64,000 bases of DNA from Azadirachta indica. Its lineage: Eukaryota; Streptophyta; Magnoliopsida; Sapindales; Meliaceae. The stretch covers positions 7,143,871 through 7,207,870 of the forward strand of contig CM040451.1 in the NCBI GenBank assembly GCA_022749755.1. Direction: 5' to 3'. How positions within the stretch are numbered: the first letter of the stretch is position 1; every line of letters begins with the position of its first letter. Positions 38,851 to 51,358 of this stretch are shown piece after piece. A model generated the notes under the pieces. The model did no database searches. It saw nothing but the letters and a program-made list of their open reading frames with translations, and was not told the origin of the DNA. The position numbers and the translations under genes were made by a program.

Positions 38851-41800
38851 ACCAAGACTTTTAAAATTTAAAAATTTATTTTTAACAAATACCATCAACT
38901 ACTTTTAAAAAGAAAAATAAAAATTTTAGTATCTTAATTTTAATTTTAAATTACATTTTCTATTTTGTTCAAATACTATTAATTTTTATTTTTAATAATT
39001 GACCCTTATGATTATGGCAAATTAATATCACAATCATTAATAATAAACTCATTAGTTATAAACTAAGTATAATAACTAGTTAATTATTATCATTAGAATA
39101 AGATATTCAATGTATTATTAGTTTATATATTTTATCATTAACTTTATTATTACCAAAATATAGTAGAAAAAAGGACATATAAATTTTTAAAGTTTAATAT
39201 ATTCAGTTAATTAACTCGAATAATTTTAAAAATACTCGTTAAAGTTGTATTTTTGTTAATGTTCAATAATATAGTTAATAATAAATTAATATTGATATTA
39301 TATATCATATTAATCAATAATGGGTTATTATGATATAAATATAACTAATAAATATAATTAAAATACACCGTTACAATATAATAGTTATTAATTAATCATA
39401 TTATTAATAATTAACTATTATATAGTAATACTAATAAATATTGTTATATTAACAATATTAATTATAATATTATAATTATAATCTATTAGTATGATAATAT
39501 AACTAGCTATAAATATATTACTATTGTAGTAATAATAATAGTGTTAATTGACTATTATTTAGAATTAGCATCATATAATTTATATTATTACTAACTACTA
39601 TTTTGTAGCATATCATCATTAGATTATTATTATTAGTTAATTCTACATATATAGTACTAACGAAGTGCTTATAATCATCATCATCATCATCATCATCATC
39701 ATTAACTATATGTTATCAATTAATTAATAATAATTATCATCATGTTTTGTCATCAAATTATTAATAATGATTAGATTGTTAATGATGATATATTAATATT
39801 TTATTATTAATAAAAATGCTAATAATAATTAATCATCTAATTTAATAACTAATACATTTTAACTTGTATCAACTATAATACAATAAACCATAACTCATAT
39901 AATCTTAATATTATGGCTATTAATTATTGTACATATTATCAAGTAGTACATTATTACCAATCATTAAATTAATATTATAATTTTAATATATTATCATTAA
40001 TTAATTAACTGTAACAATTAACGCAAGAAATTTTATCAAAATTTGTTTTTTAATTATAATAATATCATAATGAATAAAATGATATTGTTGTTGTTATTAT
40101 TATTATTATAGTGACATTATAATGATATCAAAATTAATAATAGTCAACAAATTAATGCTAATTATGAAATTAATGTTAATTATGTTAATATTGTAGTTGG
40201 TTATGCTAATCAAATATTAAATATTGATAATAGTTAATACTGATGTTAATAATAGTCAAATATTGTATATTTAGTGTTTATCTATTGTTTAGTATGAAGT
40301 TCGACTAATTTAGTTGAAAGGCTTTTTTTTTTTAATTTTATATCTCAAAATTTACTAAAGTAGTTAAATAGAATTAAATTAAAAAATTTTAACTGACATA
40401 TAAATAACGTCATGTTTCAATGCATCAATTATTTTATTCTTTTAATTTTGTTAATCTAGTTATTAATTATTTAAATTTTAATATATATATATATACACAC
40501 ATACTAGGTCTACCTAACATTTATTTTATCGTCTCTCTTTATCTTTATATACTTGAAATATTATTACGACATAATTTTTTTTTTTATTTAATTCTTTTAT
40601 CAATTTTCATATCATTTAAATAATTGATTCATAAATATTTTTTTGTATTTAATCTTTTGCTCACAAGATTAAATAAACAAAAAAAATCATGTATCATATA
40701 AAAATAATGTGATATTAATAAGATTTTTAGAAACCATTCTCTTTTATAAACTATTTTGTTAATATAATCAAAATTTTTATAAAATATAAATATAAATATA
40801 TGTCATTGAAAATATATATATGTCAAAATATCAATTTTTAAAATTTTTATTTTTGACAAAAAAATCACTTTGGCTTAATATGTAGATGTTTAAGAAAGAA
40901 AAAAGCAAACATACATTCCATTCAAAATTTAGTCAAAGGTTATTTTAATCACATTCACACTTGAGATAAAAAAATCTCACCTAAGTAATTAAGTTATTTT
41001 AAAAGTAATTTTTTAACGTAACAATGACAATTTAGTAATTATGTACGAATAAAATTAAGTAAAAATATTTAATGCTCAAATCTGAAATCTCAATAAATTT
41101 GTTTAATTGTAATTTGAAAAATAATTTTATAAAGTTTATTTATTTCTACTATATAAAGTTTATTTTAATAATTTATAGGAGTATAATTGATAAAAGGGGG
41201 CATTTTTATTGGCTACTTTGTCTTCAGCATTATCTCGACATAATACAATATATCTATTACAATATAACACTATCGTAAATAATAAACAACATACTACTTC
41301 CCACTGCACCCCAAAAACAATTCATGTATATATAAAAAAATTTGATAATATATATCTACAGAAAGGATATTCATGATAGGATATTTATTAATATTAATTA
41401 AATTTAAATTTAACACTAATAAATTATAATTTATAATAAATAATAATAATAAAAAATTTGTTAATAAATATAACATTTAATTTTTTTTAGTTATGTATCA
41501 ACATTATATTTTAAAAGTAAATAATTATAAAATATTAATTTTAAAATTAATAATATTGAATAATATTTATTAATATTGATTTAAAAATTAATTTTTATCA
41601 GACAAACATACTCACAATAAAAAAAATTTTTGATGAGCATTAACAAATTATAAATTTTGGCACTAATAAAAATATTATTAATAAATATAATTTAAATTTT
41701 ATTAACGCTAATAAAAATAACTTTTTATTGTGAATGTTATGATTATAGATATATATTATTAGTTTGTTAACATCTAATTAAATTTATAAATGATTCAATG

Positions 41801-42214
41801 GAAAATCGTGTGTTATTTTTCACTTGGGCCTAAAGTTTGAATCATAACATGCTCTTATGAAATACAGTGAAATATAAAGTTGTTAATCAAAAATATCCCT
41901 CAATAAAATTATTAATTTTTAATATTTATATTTATAGTAATAAAAAAAAAAATAAATATATGATTCAAAATAATTTAAATTTGTATATTTAAATTAGTCA
42001 AATTTTAAGTATATCCAAAATTCACGTAAAAAATAAGTATTACTTTAATTTTATATTATTAATTTGTCACCCAACTCATGTCTAGTAGGTAAGAATTTGT
42101 ATCGTCGAAACTCTCCCACACGTATATCTCTTGTAGTAAAATAAGACGTCTCATTAAAAATTATGAGTAGACATCTTAAATGTGTCATACAAATGGTTAT
42201 ATAGTCTATGAATA
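38851..42214. other. Gene-free, extremely AT-rich spacer
   Basis: No coding region is supported. About 38990-40260 is built mostly from 'attaattat' and 'aataatta' words. An (ATC)n microsatellite lies at about 39674-39702. Part of 39170-39260 resembles one arm of the long-TIR MITE family. A small hairpin-like element may lie at ~41610-41740, with inverted 'cacaataaaaa' ends. Confidence 0.5.
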
Positions 42215-42436
42215 GGGGCATGATCAACAATTTTTTTTTTTTTAATAAAATCTTATGTCAATTGTAAATCGTTAAATATAGATACATTCAACGGTTGAAA
42301 TTGTATATGATTATATAATTAATGCATAATTAATGCATATATCAAATTCAATTTTAACTGTTGAATATATTTATATTAAATAATATATAATTATTTAAGA
42401 TTTTATAAAAAAAAAAAAAGTTATTAGTCATGTCCC
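42215..42436. mobile_element. 222-bp foldback MITE
   Basis: The two halves are inverted copies over almost their whole length. The left starts GGGGCATGATCAACAATTTTTT; the right on the minus strand starts GGGACATGACTAATAACTTTTT. Both continue through 'ataaaatctta', 'tagatacattcaacggttgaaatt' against 'aaatatattcaacagttaaaatt', to a centre with 'aatgcat'. It is non-coding. Flanks on both sides resemble each other ('tatatagtctatgaatag' and 'tatataatttctgaatag'). Confidence 0.7.
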
Positions 42437-42819
42437 TTATATAATTTCTGAATAGTTATTCGATTTGAAAGTAATTAAAGAAAAAGTCTTATAATATTAA
42501 TTTTATATTTGACTACTTTCGCACTAAATTTTTAAGTCAATGAGACTCTTTGGTCAAAGTCTTGGCCTTTTGGACTTTTGTTTGGTGCGTGTGGAAAAAG
42601 GCAACAATGAGACCAGCATATGATGAATGAAAGAAAGAAAAAATGTGTCTCTTGACAAAACTAGTTTATTCGGTAAAATTTATAGATTGATAAAAAGAGA
42701 TTTTGGGATCAAACTCTAGTCACCGATTAGGGAAAATTAGGTTATTTTATAATAATGATTATATTAAAAAAGAAAGAAGTATTATATTTAGAAAAAAATT
42801 TAATAATTAGTTGAAAATG

Positions 42820-43480
42820 TTAGACATCATACCGAATTCATATTCTAAAAGTATTAATTTATTAAATAATAATAATTATATCTGTATATAATAATAATTA
42901 TTAATTTAATAGAAAGTAATTATTAAACTTCTAAAATTTGGTGAAAATACAATATATATTTAAAATTTTTATTTTATTGTTATAGCAAATTAATAGTATA
43001 ATGTTTTTAATATATTATAAATTTATCCATTTTTATTGATATTTTATTTTTATAATTGTATTATGTTTTAACTGTATATAAATATATATTATTTAAATTA
43101 CAATATAATCATAAATATTAAAATTATAAATATACTTTAAAATAAATAAATATTTATTTATACTTTATTTTTTATTTAATTTCTAATAATTACGAATATG
43201 TATTGTTAAAAAAAAAATTATAATACAATTATTTATTAATGTATTATTAAAAAAATATATTATTATTTATTTTATTAATGTAATTTTCTATAAATATATT
43301 ATTTTATTAAATTTTAGAGATTTATTAATTATTTTTTTTTATTAAATAATTATTATTATATAAGATTATAATTGTTATTTTATAATAATTTAAATTTTTT
43401 AAAATAATTTTTAAACTATTAAAATTAATAAGGATATTTTGCCAAATCTTTTGAAGTAAAAATAAGATAATTTTGTCTTA
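42820..43480. mobile_element. MITE, same long-TIR family
   Basis: The arms contain 'aagtattaatttattaaataataataattatatc' (left) and an inverted relative at 43330-43450, with the family words 'taaacttctaaaatttggtgaaaatacaatatat' and 'attaaaattaataaggata'. It is non-coding and its boundaries are approximate. Confidence 0.5.
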
Positions 43481-43903
43481 TTATAATTAATTATTATAAG
43501 AAGGAATAATAGGATAAAATTATCATTTTCAATTTTCAAAAGATAAGGCTTTGACATTCATACTAAAAGTTGGGCCCACATATCAATGTCAAAAGGTTTT
43601 AACGTAATTGATCCCAAAAGTACTTCCTTTTTTAACTGAGATGGAGTTGCTAGCAAGAGTGTATAGAGTATTTTTGAAATACTAAAAAAAAGTAGGCAAT
43701 TATCTCAAATTTCAAGAGGGTCAAGGATATTTTTCTGTTTTGTTAATTTGGGTTACAGGGTAAATTTGTTTGAAAAATTTTGAGTCTGGCTATTTTTAAA
43801 TATAATTTTAAATAATGATTGTTTTTGAATCCATATTTTAAAAATGGATTATATTCAAAAATTTTCTTTTTGAAATTGGGGGGTGAATGGTGGTTAGCTG
43901 TGA

Positions 43904-43912
43904 TAGTTTTTT
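43904..43912. repeat. Left 9-bp target-site duplication of the MULE
   Basis: TAGTTTTTT here is repeated exactly at 59204-59212, immediately outside the other terminal inverted repeat. Confidence 0.9.
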
Positions 43913-44024
43913 GGAAAATTTACAAAAGTACCTACTGTTTACCCCCACTTTTCTCAAATAACTACTGTTTAAAATCTTTTTAAAAAATGATCATCTCTAT
44001 TTTTTATGGACACAATTACCCTTA
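43913..44024. repeat. Left terminal inverted repeat of the MULE
   Basis: Aligns with the reverse complement of 59093-59203 at roughly 80 percent by eye. Shared blocks are GGAAAATTT, CAAAAGTA, TTTTTCTCAAATAA, ACTGTT, TTTTAAAAAAT and ATTACCCTTA. Confidence 0.88.
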
Positions 44025-44089
44025 ATGATCTAAATATTCAAATCTCTAATTTTGCCCAATTCGACAATATCCTTGTTTCCAAACGATGA

Positions 44090-44570
44090 AGAAGAAAAAA
44101 TCGAAACAACAAAGAAGCCACAAGAAATCTTTATTTCAGATTCGAAATCCTTGACCGGTGTACATAAACAACGGTGTAGACGGTAGCGCAAATAGCTATC
44201 TTCAATGGTTTACGACGATAACTTGTGGGGAGGAATTCGGTGAAAAATCGAAGGTGACGGTATGTATTTGTTCTGATTTCTCGATTTTTAAATAAATTTG
44301 AAGCTGGATTTGTATGAAAAATGTGGATTTTGTTGATTAATTATAAGAAATGTGTATTTTAGGTAGATGAAGATGTCTCGTTCCCAAATGTTGAAGAAAA
44401 AATTGAAACAACAAATTGAAGCAAGAGAAGTATAAAAAGACAAGAAATTTGAAAAAATTTAGAAGAGAGAAGTTTTGCAGGAAAATTATTGTCAACATAG
44501 GTATGTTGCTGCCATTAAAACCAAATCCTACAGAGCACTACAACTGAAGGTAATTTATGGCACTTATGTA
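44090..44570 (+). pseudogene. Unidentified exon-like fragments near the left end of the MULE
   Basis: Positions 44373-44553 read as a plausible exon after an acceptor-like site (tttaggtag), rich in Lys, Gln and Glu: MSRSQMLKKKLKQQIEAREV, a stop, KDKKFEKI, a stop, KREVLQENYCQHRYVAAIK and KSYRALQLK, followed by a GT. The composition and intron-like borders suggest a captured host gene segment or the element's own 5' exons. I do not recognise the protein family. Confidence 0.35.
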
Positions 44571-46137
44571 CCTGTTAGCTTTCCAGTTTGTGTGTATTCT
44601 ATATGCGATCACGAATTATGAAGATGCAATGTTAATACATTCAACAGATATTTGACTGAAAAATCTTGAAATGTCACATAATATCTTGATTATCTTTTGC
44701 TTAACTTGATAAGAGAAGTGAAAGAGTGGAGGAGATAAAAAGAAAAACAGAATTGCCATGTCAAGTAGCATAAGTAGGCTGTAGAAGAAATAGAAACCAC
44801 CTATGATTCTGACCTAATTGTTTTGGTTCATTGGATTTACTTTACCAATACTGCTGGTTATGAATGTTCAATGGCATTTCATTCTCACGGTTGATATTTA
44901 CTAGCATGGAGGTAACAAGTCCAAGAGTCGACAGAAAGTTACAAACTATATATTTCAAAAAAGGTAGCCAGAAGGGGAATCCGAATTATAAATCTCAACC
45001 CATAATAATATAAGGCATAATGAGGAAGATAGTTTAGAATCTTTTAATAGTGAAGTGAGGTGCATCTTTTTTCATACGCTGTAGTCCAACCAGTTCAAAA
45101 GCATTTTCCTTATACAGAATAAATTAATTTCTTGTTATTACAGCATGTATAATAGTGTATAAGATTTAGTTATCAAACTGATTTAGGAATAATATGTATA
45201 ACTTTTATTATATAGGGAAATTCACAAAACTGAAAGCATTTTATTATATACAATAAGTTTATATTAATTTGCAAAACTGATTATGATGCCTACAGTTTCT
45301 TTAAGTGTTCTTGCATATTTCTGTTGATTTTGTTATTCTCTTCTATACTTTCAACTTAATCTTTTTGTTTCACATGTCCTTAGTTATATTCAATTCCTAC
45401 CCTAATTTAATTGTGATGGAGATCTATGCTATTTATATTTACAAAATTTTTATGGTCCCTCAAGAATCTCTCTCTCTCTCTGAATTATTTCAAAACTTCA
45501 GTTTTGCATGGCAAATATCTATGGTCTTCCATAATTTCTGTTTTCTGTAATTTGTTCAATGGGTCATCTGGATAACTAATAGTTATTACTAATTTTATGC
45601 TCTAGCATAACCTGAAATTTTACCTACTATAAAAGATTCACAAAAATTCAGATATGTATTAATAAGGGAAAAACTAAAACAGAATTGAATATATATAAAA
45701 AAAGGTGATAATTTTTGATTTTATTAATACAATTCTAAATTCAATTATGAGAAACAGAAAGATTCCTGAAGAATATTATAGTAATTATAACATAAAAATA
45801 AACAAATCATCCCACATAATAAAATATTTGAACAAATAAAATGTCCGAAATATTTTTAAAATCAATAAGAGTAAAATGTCCTTTGGACTAAATTTTAGAA
45901 GATGTAAATATCTTTTACTCATAACAAAATTACTCTTATAATATTGAATTTTGATAATCACACTAAAGTGTATGTCATCATTTTAATAAGAATTGGAGAC
46001 ACGTTTACTATAAATAGAAAAAACATACATATTTATTTGAAAAAAGTTAAAGAAAAAGGGGATCTATGTGATACAAGTTAAAAAGGAGAAGCATGGGGAA
46101 AAAGACAGTGATAATAAGCTAGACCTATGATGTTATA

Positions 46138-48170
46138 TACCTACAAAGCATGGGTTTCTTCGTCTTTGGGTCAATTTGCTGTAGCAACTCAACAATTTCA
46201 CATTCCTCAACAATAGAGTGAATGTGCAAGACAGCCTTGTAGCAGGCTATAAAAATTGCCTAATAAGCAGCAAAATGTAAAGGTTATAAAATTTATGTTA
46301 GATTCACCAACTAAAATTCAAGAAAATGCAATTTGCACAAAAAGAGTCCTCAGTTAGAAATCTAGGAAAAGAAAAGATGAAAGCCATGCATACATTCTCC
46401 AGCAACTCAAGGATCTGCAACTGCGCAACAAATTCAGTGACTGCAGCTATTGGTTTTGCTACATGAACAAAAATAATAATGTCAACAAAAAAAATACAAT
46501 TGCAGAAAACATTGTGTAAATGTCACTGCACGTTAAATCATTGGCAATGATAAAATCATATTTTGTAGACAATTAGACAATCAGTTAAGCCATTAACAGA
46601 TTCCACCATAAACAAATGAAAGTCCTCAATAAGATTTGCAATTATATGCCTAAAAGGTCAAATTATCTAGTTATACACGCTCATCAATATTCACTTCTTT
46701 TCGTTTGCTTCATATGCAATCACAATCATATTCACTTCTTTTCATTCTTTTGCTTTGAAATTTCTCATAAAAGAACTTTACTAGGAAAACATATATGGCC
46801 TATTTAAAATCAAGCCTCTACAGACAAAGTATAATAAACCTCAATATACATGCCAAATGTTTTAACTTGCCGCTAAAATCCCGTATTTCAATATTTTTTG
46901 CCTCTTTGCTTCTAATAAGAAACAGAACATATTATTAAAGTTGGATATGATTACATTCCAGGTTAGCTAGCAAACCACCAACAACAAAAGCAAAACAAGG
47001 TAATTACAAATCTCACCCAAAATATCAAAATTCATTCAAACAGCAGCATGACTGTTTTAAAGGGCAATCTATGTCAATGTCAACTTTATGGACTCTTCAC
47101 CTATGTCTTTCATATTAGCTATAAAGAAGGGAACAAAAATGAATAATTCTGCAATCAATATTGGATACTAGCTACTAACAACTACAAAGAGGAAAAAATA
47201 TTACAAAAGCCGTTGAACAGCTAGGAGGAAAACAAAGTAATATAAATTAAATAGAACCTACCAATGCTTGACAAGACAAAACCAGATATTATATCCTCCT
47301 CTTCAATACCAGATATTCTAACCTATACATTTTCACCCGGACCTGCATGCTTAACCTTATTTTCATCGCAGTATACAGCAACAACTTTAACTTGAGTCTG
47401 CAAATTGATGTGCAAGCTCCTTAGCCCCATAACATAAATAAACACAGGTCACAGTCAAAAAGCAAGTTTAGGGAACACACTTTATTTGGCATGACCAACA
47501 AGGAATCACCGTCATGCACACTACCAGATTCTATCTTCCCCATAACAACAGTTCCCATGTCTTTGAATTTGTCAATTATAGGCATCTTACAAGTCAAATA
47601 TATAATATACATTACAATTTCCAAAAGAGAATTTGACAAAACTTGTCAAAACAAAGACAAATCCTCCAAAAGAATATAATGTCACTCAATTATAATCCAA
47701 ATACTGAAAATGATGAAAAAATTCTTTAGCGCAGAGTATTATAGAAAATGTTCTGAAAATTTCTCTTCAGAGTACACAAGAAAATCTCAACCAATTTGAG
47801 AGCAACAATGACAAGATGAAAAAGGAAAGAGGAAAAACCAAACATGAAATATCACTGCATACCTAAATGGACCTTTAGGATCTCGTTGGGGAACCTCAAT
47901 AGCATCAAGAGCTTCAAAAAGACATGGGCCATTCCACCATGGACATATGCTTTTATCCACCCTCGTTTTCATGTTTGCACCCATCAAAACAGAAATTGGT
48001 AGAAACTGGACATCTGCAAGTTTATGTAAGAGTAAATGCAACCATTAAACAAGTACAAGCATACAAACAAACACTTGTGGACTCAAAATATCAAGATAAA
48101 ATGGCTACTGTGCATAAGAAAGCATATGTTGGCTTATGAGTCAACCTTCTACAGGATGCCAAATTCTTAC
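46138..48170 (-). pseudogene. Captured eRF3 (peptide chain release factor GTPase subunit) gene fragment with introns
   Basis: Minus-strand exons in order: VQFLPISVLMGANMKTRVDK...PWWNGPCLFEALDAIEVP (about 48020-47868), MPIIDKFKDMGTVVMGKIES...DSLLVMPNK (about 47591-47483), QVKVVAVYCDENKVKHAGPG...ISGIEEEDIISGFVLSS (about 47398-47258), VAKPIAAVTEFVAQLQILEL (46461-46391), AIFIACYKAVLHIHSIVEEC...QIDPKTKKP (46264-46138). These are the G-domain end and the beta-barrel domains 2-3 of eRF3, the GTPase partner of eRF1 in translation termination. The N-terminal region, the P-loop part and the final exons are absent. An in-frame TAG lies after 'GPGENV' (about 47324). Introns are kept, so the capture was at DNA level. 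No product is expected. Confidence 0.85.
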
Positions 48171-48839
48171 CGAGATTTCTTCAATACAACACAACTAAGA
48201 TTAACATGATAATCATTAAGGTACAACAAACAACCTGAATAAATGAGCTTAAGTGACAAAATGATAATACCAATTAATTTGTTGTCAGCACGGATCGGCT
48301 TTGGAAAAGTTTGTGTCAAGTTCATAGCTGTGATATTTGTGTGAGACCTAGTGTTTAACAATTTCGCCCAAGGCAGATCTTGTTATTATAATTTGAAAAA
48401 TAAAAAAGTGGCACTAAATATATTAGGTATGATGTGAAACCATCAATTTACTGTCATTTTGACAAGTGTGAAGTAGTCTCATATTCTTTAAATAATCTTT
48501 GGATAAGTTTTTGTTCTCCCCCTCTCTGTTCTTTTGAAAAAGGTCATATGGTGCATATCACATAGTTTGACATTAATTTTTGTATTTTTTTCATTCCTTT
48601 GTACAGATCTATATTTGTCTGTAATTCTTTTATTTCAATTATTACAACATTTGAACAAAAAAATATACCATATTTTAAGGGAATTAAAAATCTTATCAAG
48701 AGTTAAAGAGTTATGGGTGAAATGTACTTCTTTTCAAGGAAATTGAAGATCTTACTAGGAGATAAGAATTGAGATTTGTGCAAATTTAGTACTATCCACA
48801 AAAATTGCTTTTATTACTTTTATTGTTTGTTGCTGTTGG

Positions 48840-49480
48840 AGTAGCTTTTTGGCATGCCAGTATGCATGTTTGCTACTACTGCTTGTTCGGCCTGTTATGT
48901 GTTTGGAAGGCTGATGGCAGCTGATGCCAGCTGCATGTTTGATATGTCGATTTGCTGGTTAAGCAGGCTAGTTTGCTGTTGCTATTGGGTAGTTTGGCAT
49001 AATAGTTTGTTGTGTTTTTGTTGCGTTATTGGATTTTTGGCGTGCTAGTGCTACTGTGTTAGTAGGCTATAGGCAGCTGATGTTGGTTGCATGTTTGGCA
49101 TATGTTAGGCAGGCTGGTTTGCTATTACTGTTGGGTACTTTGGCATACTGGTTTGTTGTGTTTTTGTTGTTGCTATTGGATTTTTGGCATGCTAGTGCTA
49201 CTGTGTTTAGTAGGATGTTGGTTGCTGCACTGGTTGTATGTTTGGCATGTTGTTTGCTGGTTAGGCAGGCTAGTTTGCTGTTGCTGTTGGGTGGTTTGGT
49301 ATACTGGTTTGTTGTGTTTTTGTTGCTGTTGTTGGATTTTTGACGTGTTAGTGCTACTGTGTTTGGTTTGCTGTTGGCTATTGTTGCTAGAATCTGCATA
49401 TGCTATTGGGTTCTTGAGGTTTCGCTGCTCCTGTTAGGTTCTTGCTGCTACTGGATTCTGTATACTGCTGCCTGATTTTG
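48840..49480. repeat. GTT/GCT-rich tandem repeat (~150-bp units) inside the MULE
   Basis: A unit holding 'gcatgtttggcat', 'aggcaggct(a/g)gtttgct', 'tttgttgtgtttttgttg' and 'tgctagtgctactgtgtt' recurs about three times; the third word is found near 49007, 49152 and 49308. Open frames run on both strands because the repeat lacks stop words; the minus-strand frame (49399-49067) is rich in Asn, Gln, Ser and Thr. Coding use is unproven, and I treat it as a minisatellite, perhaps derived from a captured low-complexity coding segment. Confidence 0.6.
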
Positions 49481-49499
49481 CAGTTTTAGTTTGTTGGTA

Positions 49500-51350
49500 A
49501 ACTACTTTTGTTTATAACATTGGATTTGCACTTGCTTTTATTTACATTTTTCCTTTTTTTTTTCAATCATGTTCTTTATGATTTGTTAGTTCTTTTTCGG
49601 CTTCCTACTTCTTTTGTATTTTTGCTCATTATTTAATTTTGCTTGGAGATTTTACAAAAAAATATAAAAAATAAAAATTGTGTTAATGCTTTGTTTAAAG
49701 ATTTAACTTCTATGTAATATCGTTGTTAGTTGACAAAGGAATGATTACATTGCTTCTGTTATTGTTTTTAGCATGGTTGAAACTTGAGCAGTATTGAGTT
49801 TTAAATTTGTCCTAAATTTTAACCATTATTGTTTGCACTTTTGTTTAATATAACACCTACAAACCTGTATTTTAAAGTTATTAATGTAAAAGCATTAAAC
49901 TTTTTGTAAATATATAAATATGTTTTTATTTTAACAAGTTGAATATATTTTCAATTTTTACATCAATTTATGGAAAGTGGTGTCGAGGCATATATTGGAT
50001 TGTTTGTATGTCACGCGATGTTTTTAAATCTATCAAAGACATAGTAATCTTTAAAGCCTTTATTTGTTTATATGGGATTAGCAGTGTATTACTTTGGATT
50101 TATTTACTTTTTAGCTCTATAAGGATGATGCCAGTGACATATTTATACATTTTGAAAACATATTATTATTTTACCAAGTTAAATGTGTTTTTTTTGGTTG
50201 ATGTTAGGGGAGAAAACGGATGCACTTTTTCAAAGAGGTCAGACAGTGATAAAAATCAGCAAAAAAATCAGTAGAGTGTTGTTGAACAAGCTTCAAATTT
50301 TGGTGAACTTATTGTAACTTTAAATATTCAGGTTTGCATGTGTTATTTTGAAATTGATTGTGGATGCAAAAAAACCGTTGCAAATTAAGAGTTTTGATCA
50401 ATATACAATGTTTTGTCAGAGGAATTTCTGTACTGGGGTGTGCTTGAACATGAAGTGACAGGGTGTAAAGTTGAACAAGTTTTTGCACATATGAACTTTC
50501 ATTTAAAGCTCTTTACATCATGATTATAACTTATTTTTTTAACTATTCTATCTTGATTCTATTTGTCATATCTGTGGCTTTAATTTAGAATTAGTTGCAT
50601 TTTACTTAACTTTAGCTAAAGTATACTAATTATAGACAAAGCATATGGTTGCTGGATTCTGCATATTATTTAGGTCTTTATTTTTTTCATTGACTCAATA
50701 GATGAATGATACTCTGTGCCTAATCATGCTCTCGCTCTTACTAAATGTTCGAGGAGAAGAGTTTCTATGTGTTAGTTAGCATTAATATGATCTACATATA
50801 TATGATTTTATCTACATTAGTCATATTAATTTGCCTATTAAAATTTATCCCGTTGTTTATTTCTGAAATCATCAATTAATAATATTGAACTTTATGGACA
50901 ATGTGATATAACCTAATGTACATCTGTGGAATCTAAGATTAGTAGATATACTTTAAGGTTAGGGTAAGTAATATTCCAACTTAAATCCTTTATAGCATTT
51001 AATAATTAATTAATTAATTCCAATCCTAAAAGAATTTTCATAGCTGATAACCCTAAATGAAATTGTTGATATAAGAAAACAACATGCTCAAAACTCTTCT
51101 TTCAAGTATGTTTTTTTTTTTTTTAATATATTCAAAAGTGTGGTTTCTAGCATATTCATTCTATTTTCCTTACTCGAAAGTACACTTTTGATTTTTCCAA
51201 ATTACCCTTTAAACATATAACAAGTAACACAGGCATTTTACATGCATATGTTATGTTATGTATGGTTCCGTTGCTTGCTCTGTTATGTCTTTTCATATAA
51301 CTATCCACTTACGTGTATTATAGATCACTGAGATTTTTTGTTTTTTTTTT
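49500..51350. other. MULE interior without a recognisable gene
   Basis: Mostly AT-rich, intron-like DNA. A 111-codon plus-strand ORF (49939-50274) has no similarity that I recognise, though its end (ENGCTFSKRSDSDKNQQ) after a TTAG acceptor-like site could be an exon remnant. Confidence 0.4.
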
Positions 51351-51358
51351 TTACAAGT

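Noticed and set aside
39674..39702. (ATC)n array considered as a possible CRISPR-like or regulatory array
   Set aside because: It is a simple trinucleotide microsatellite without spacers.
49029..49437. Two long Leu/Val/Cys-rich plus-strand ORFs resembling membrane proteins
   Set aside because: They are products of a GTT/GCT-rich tandem repeat; open frames on both strands reflect composition.
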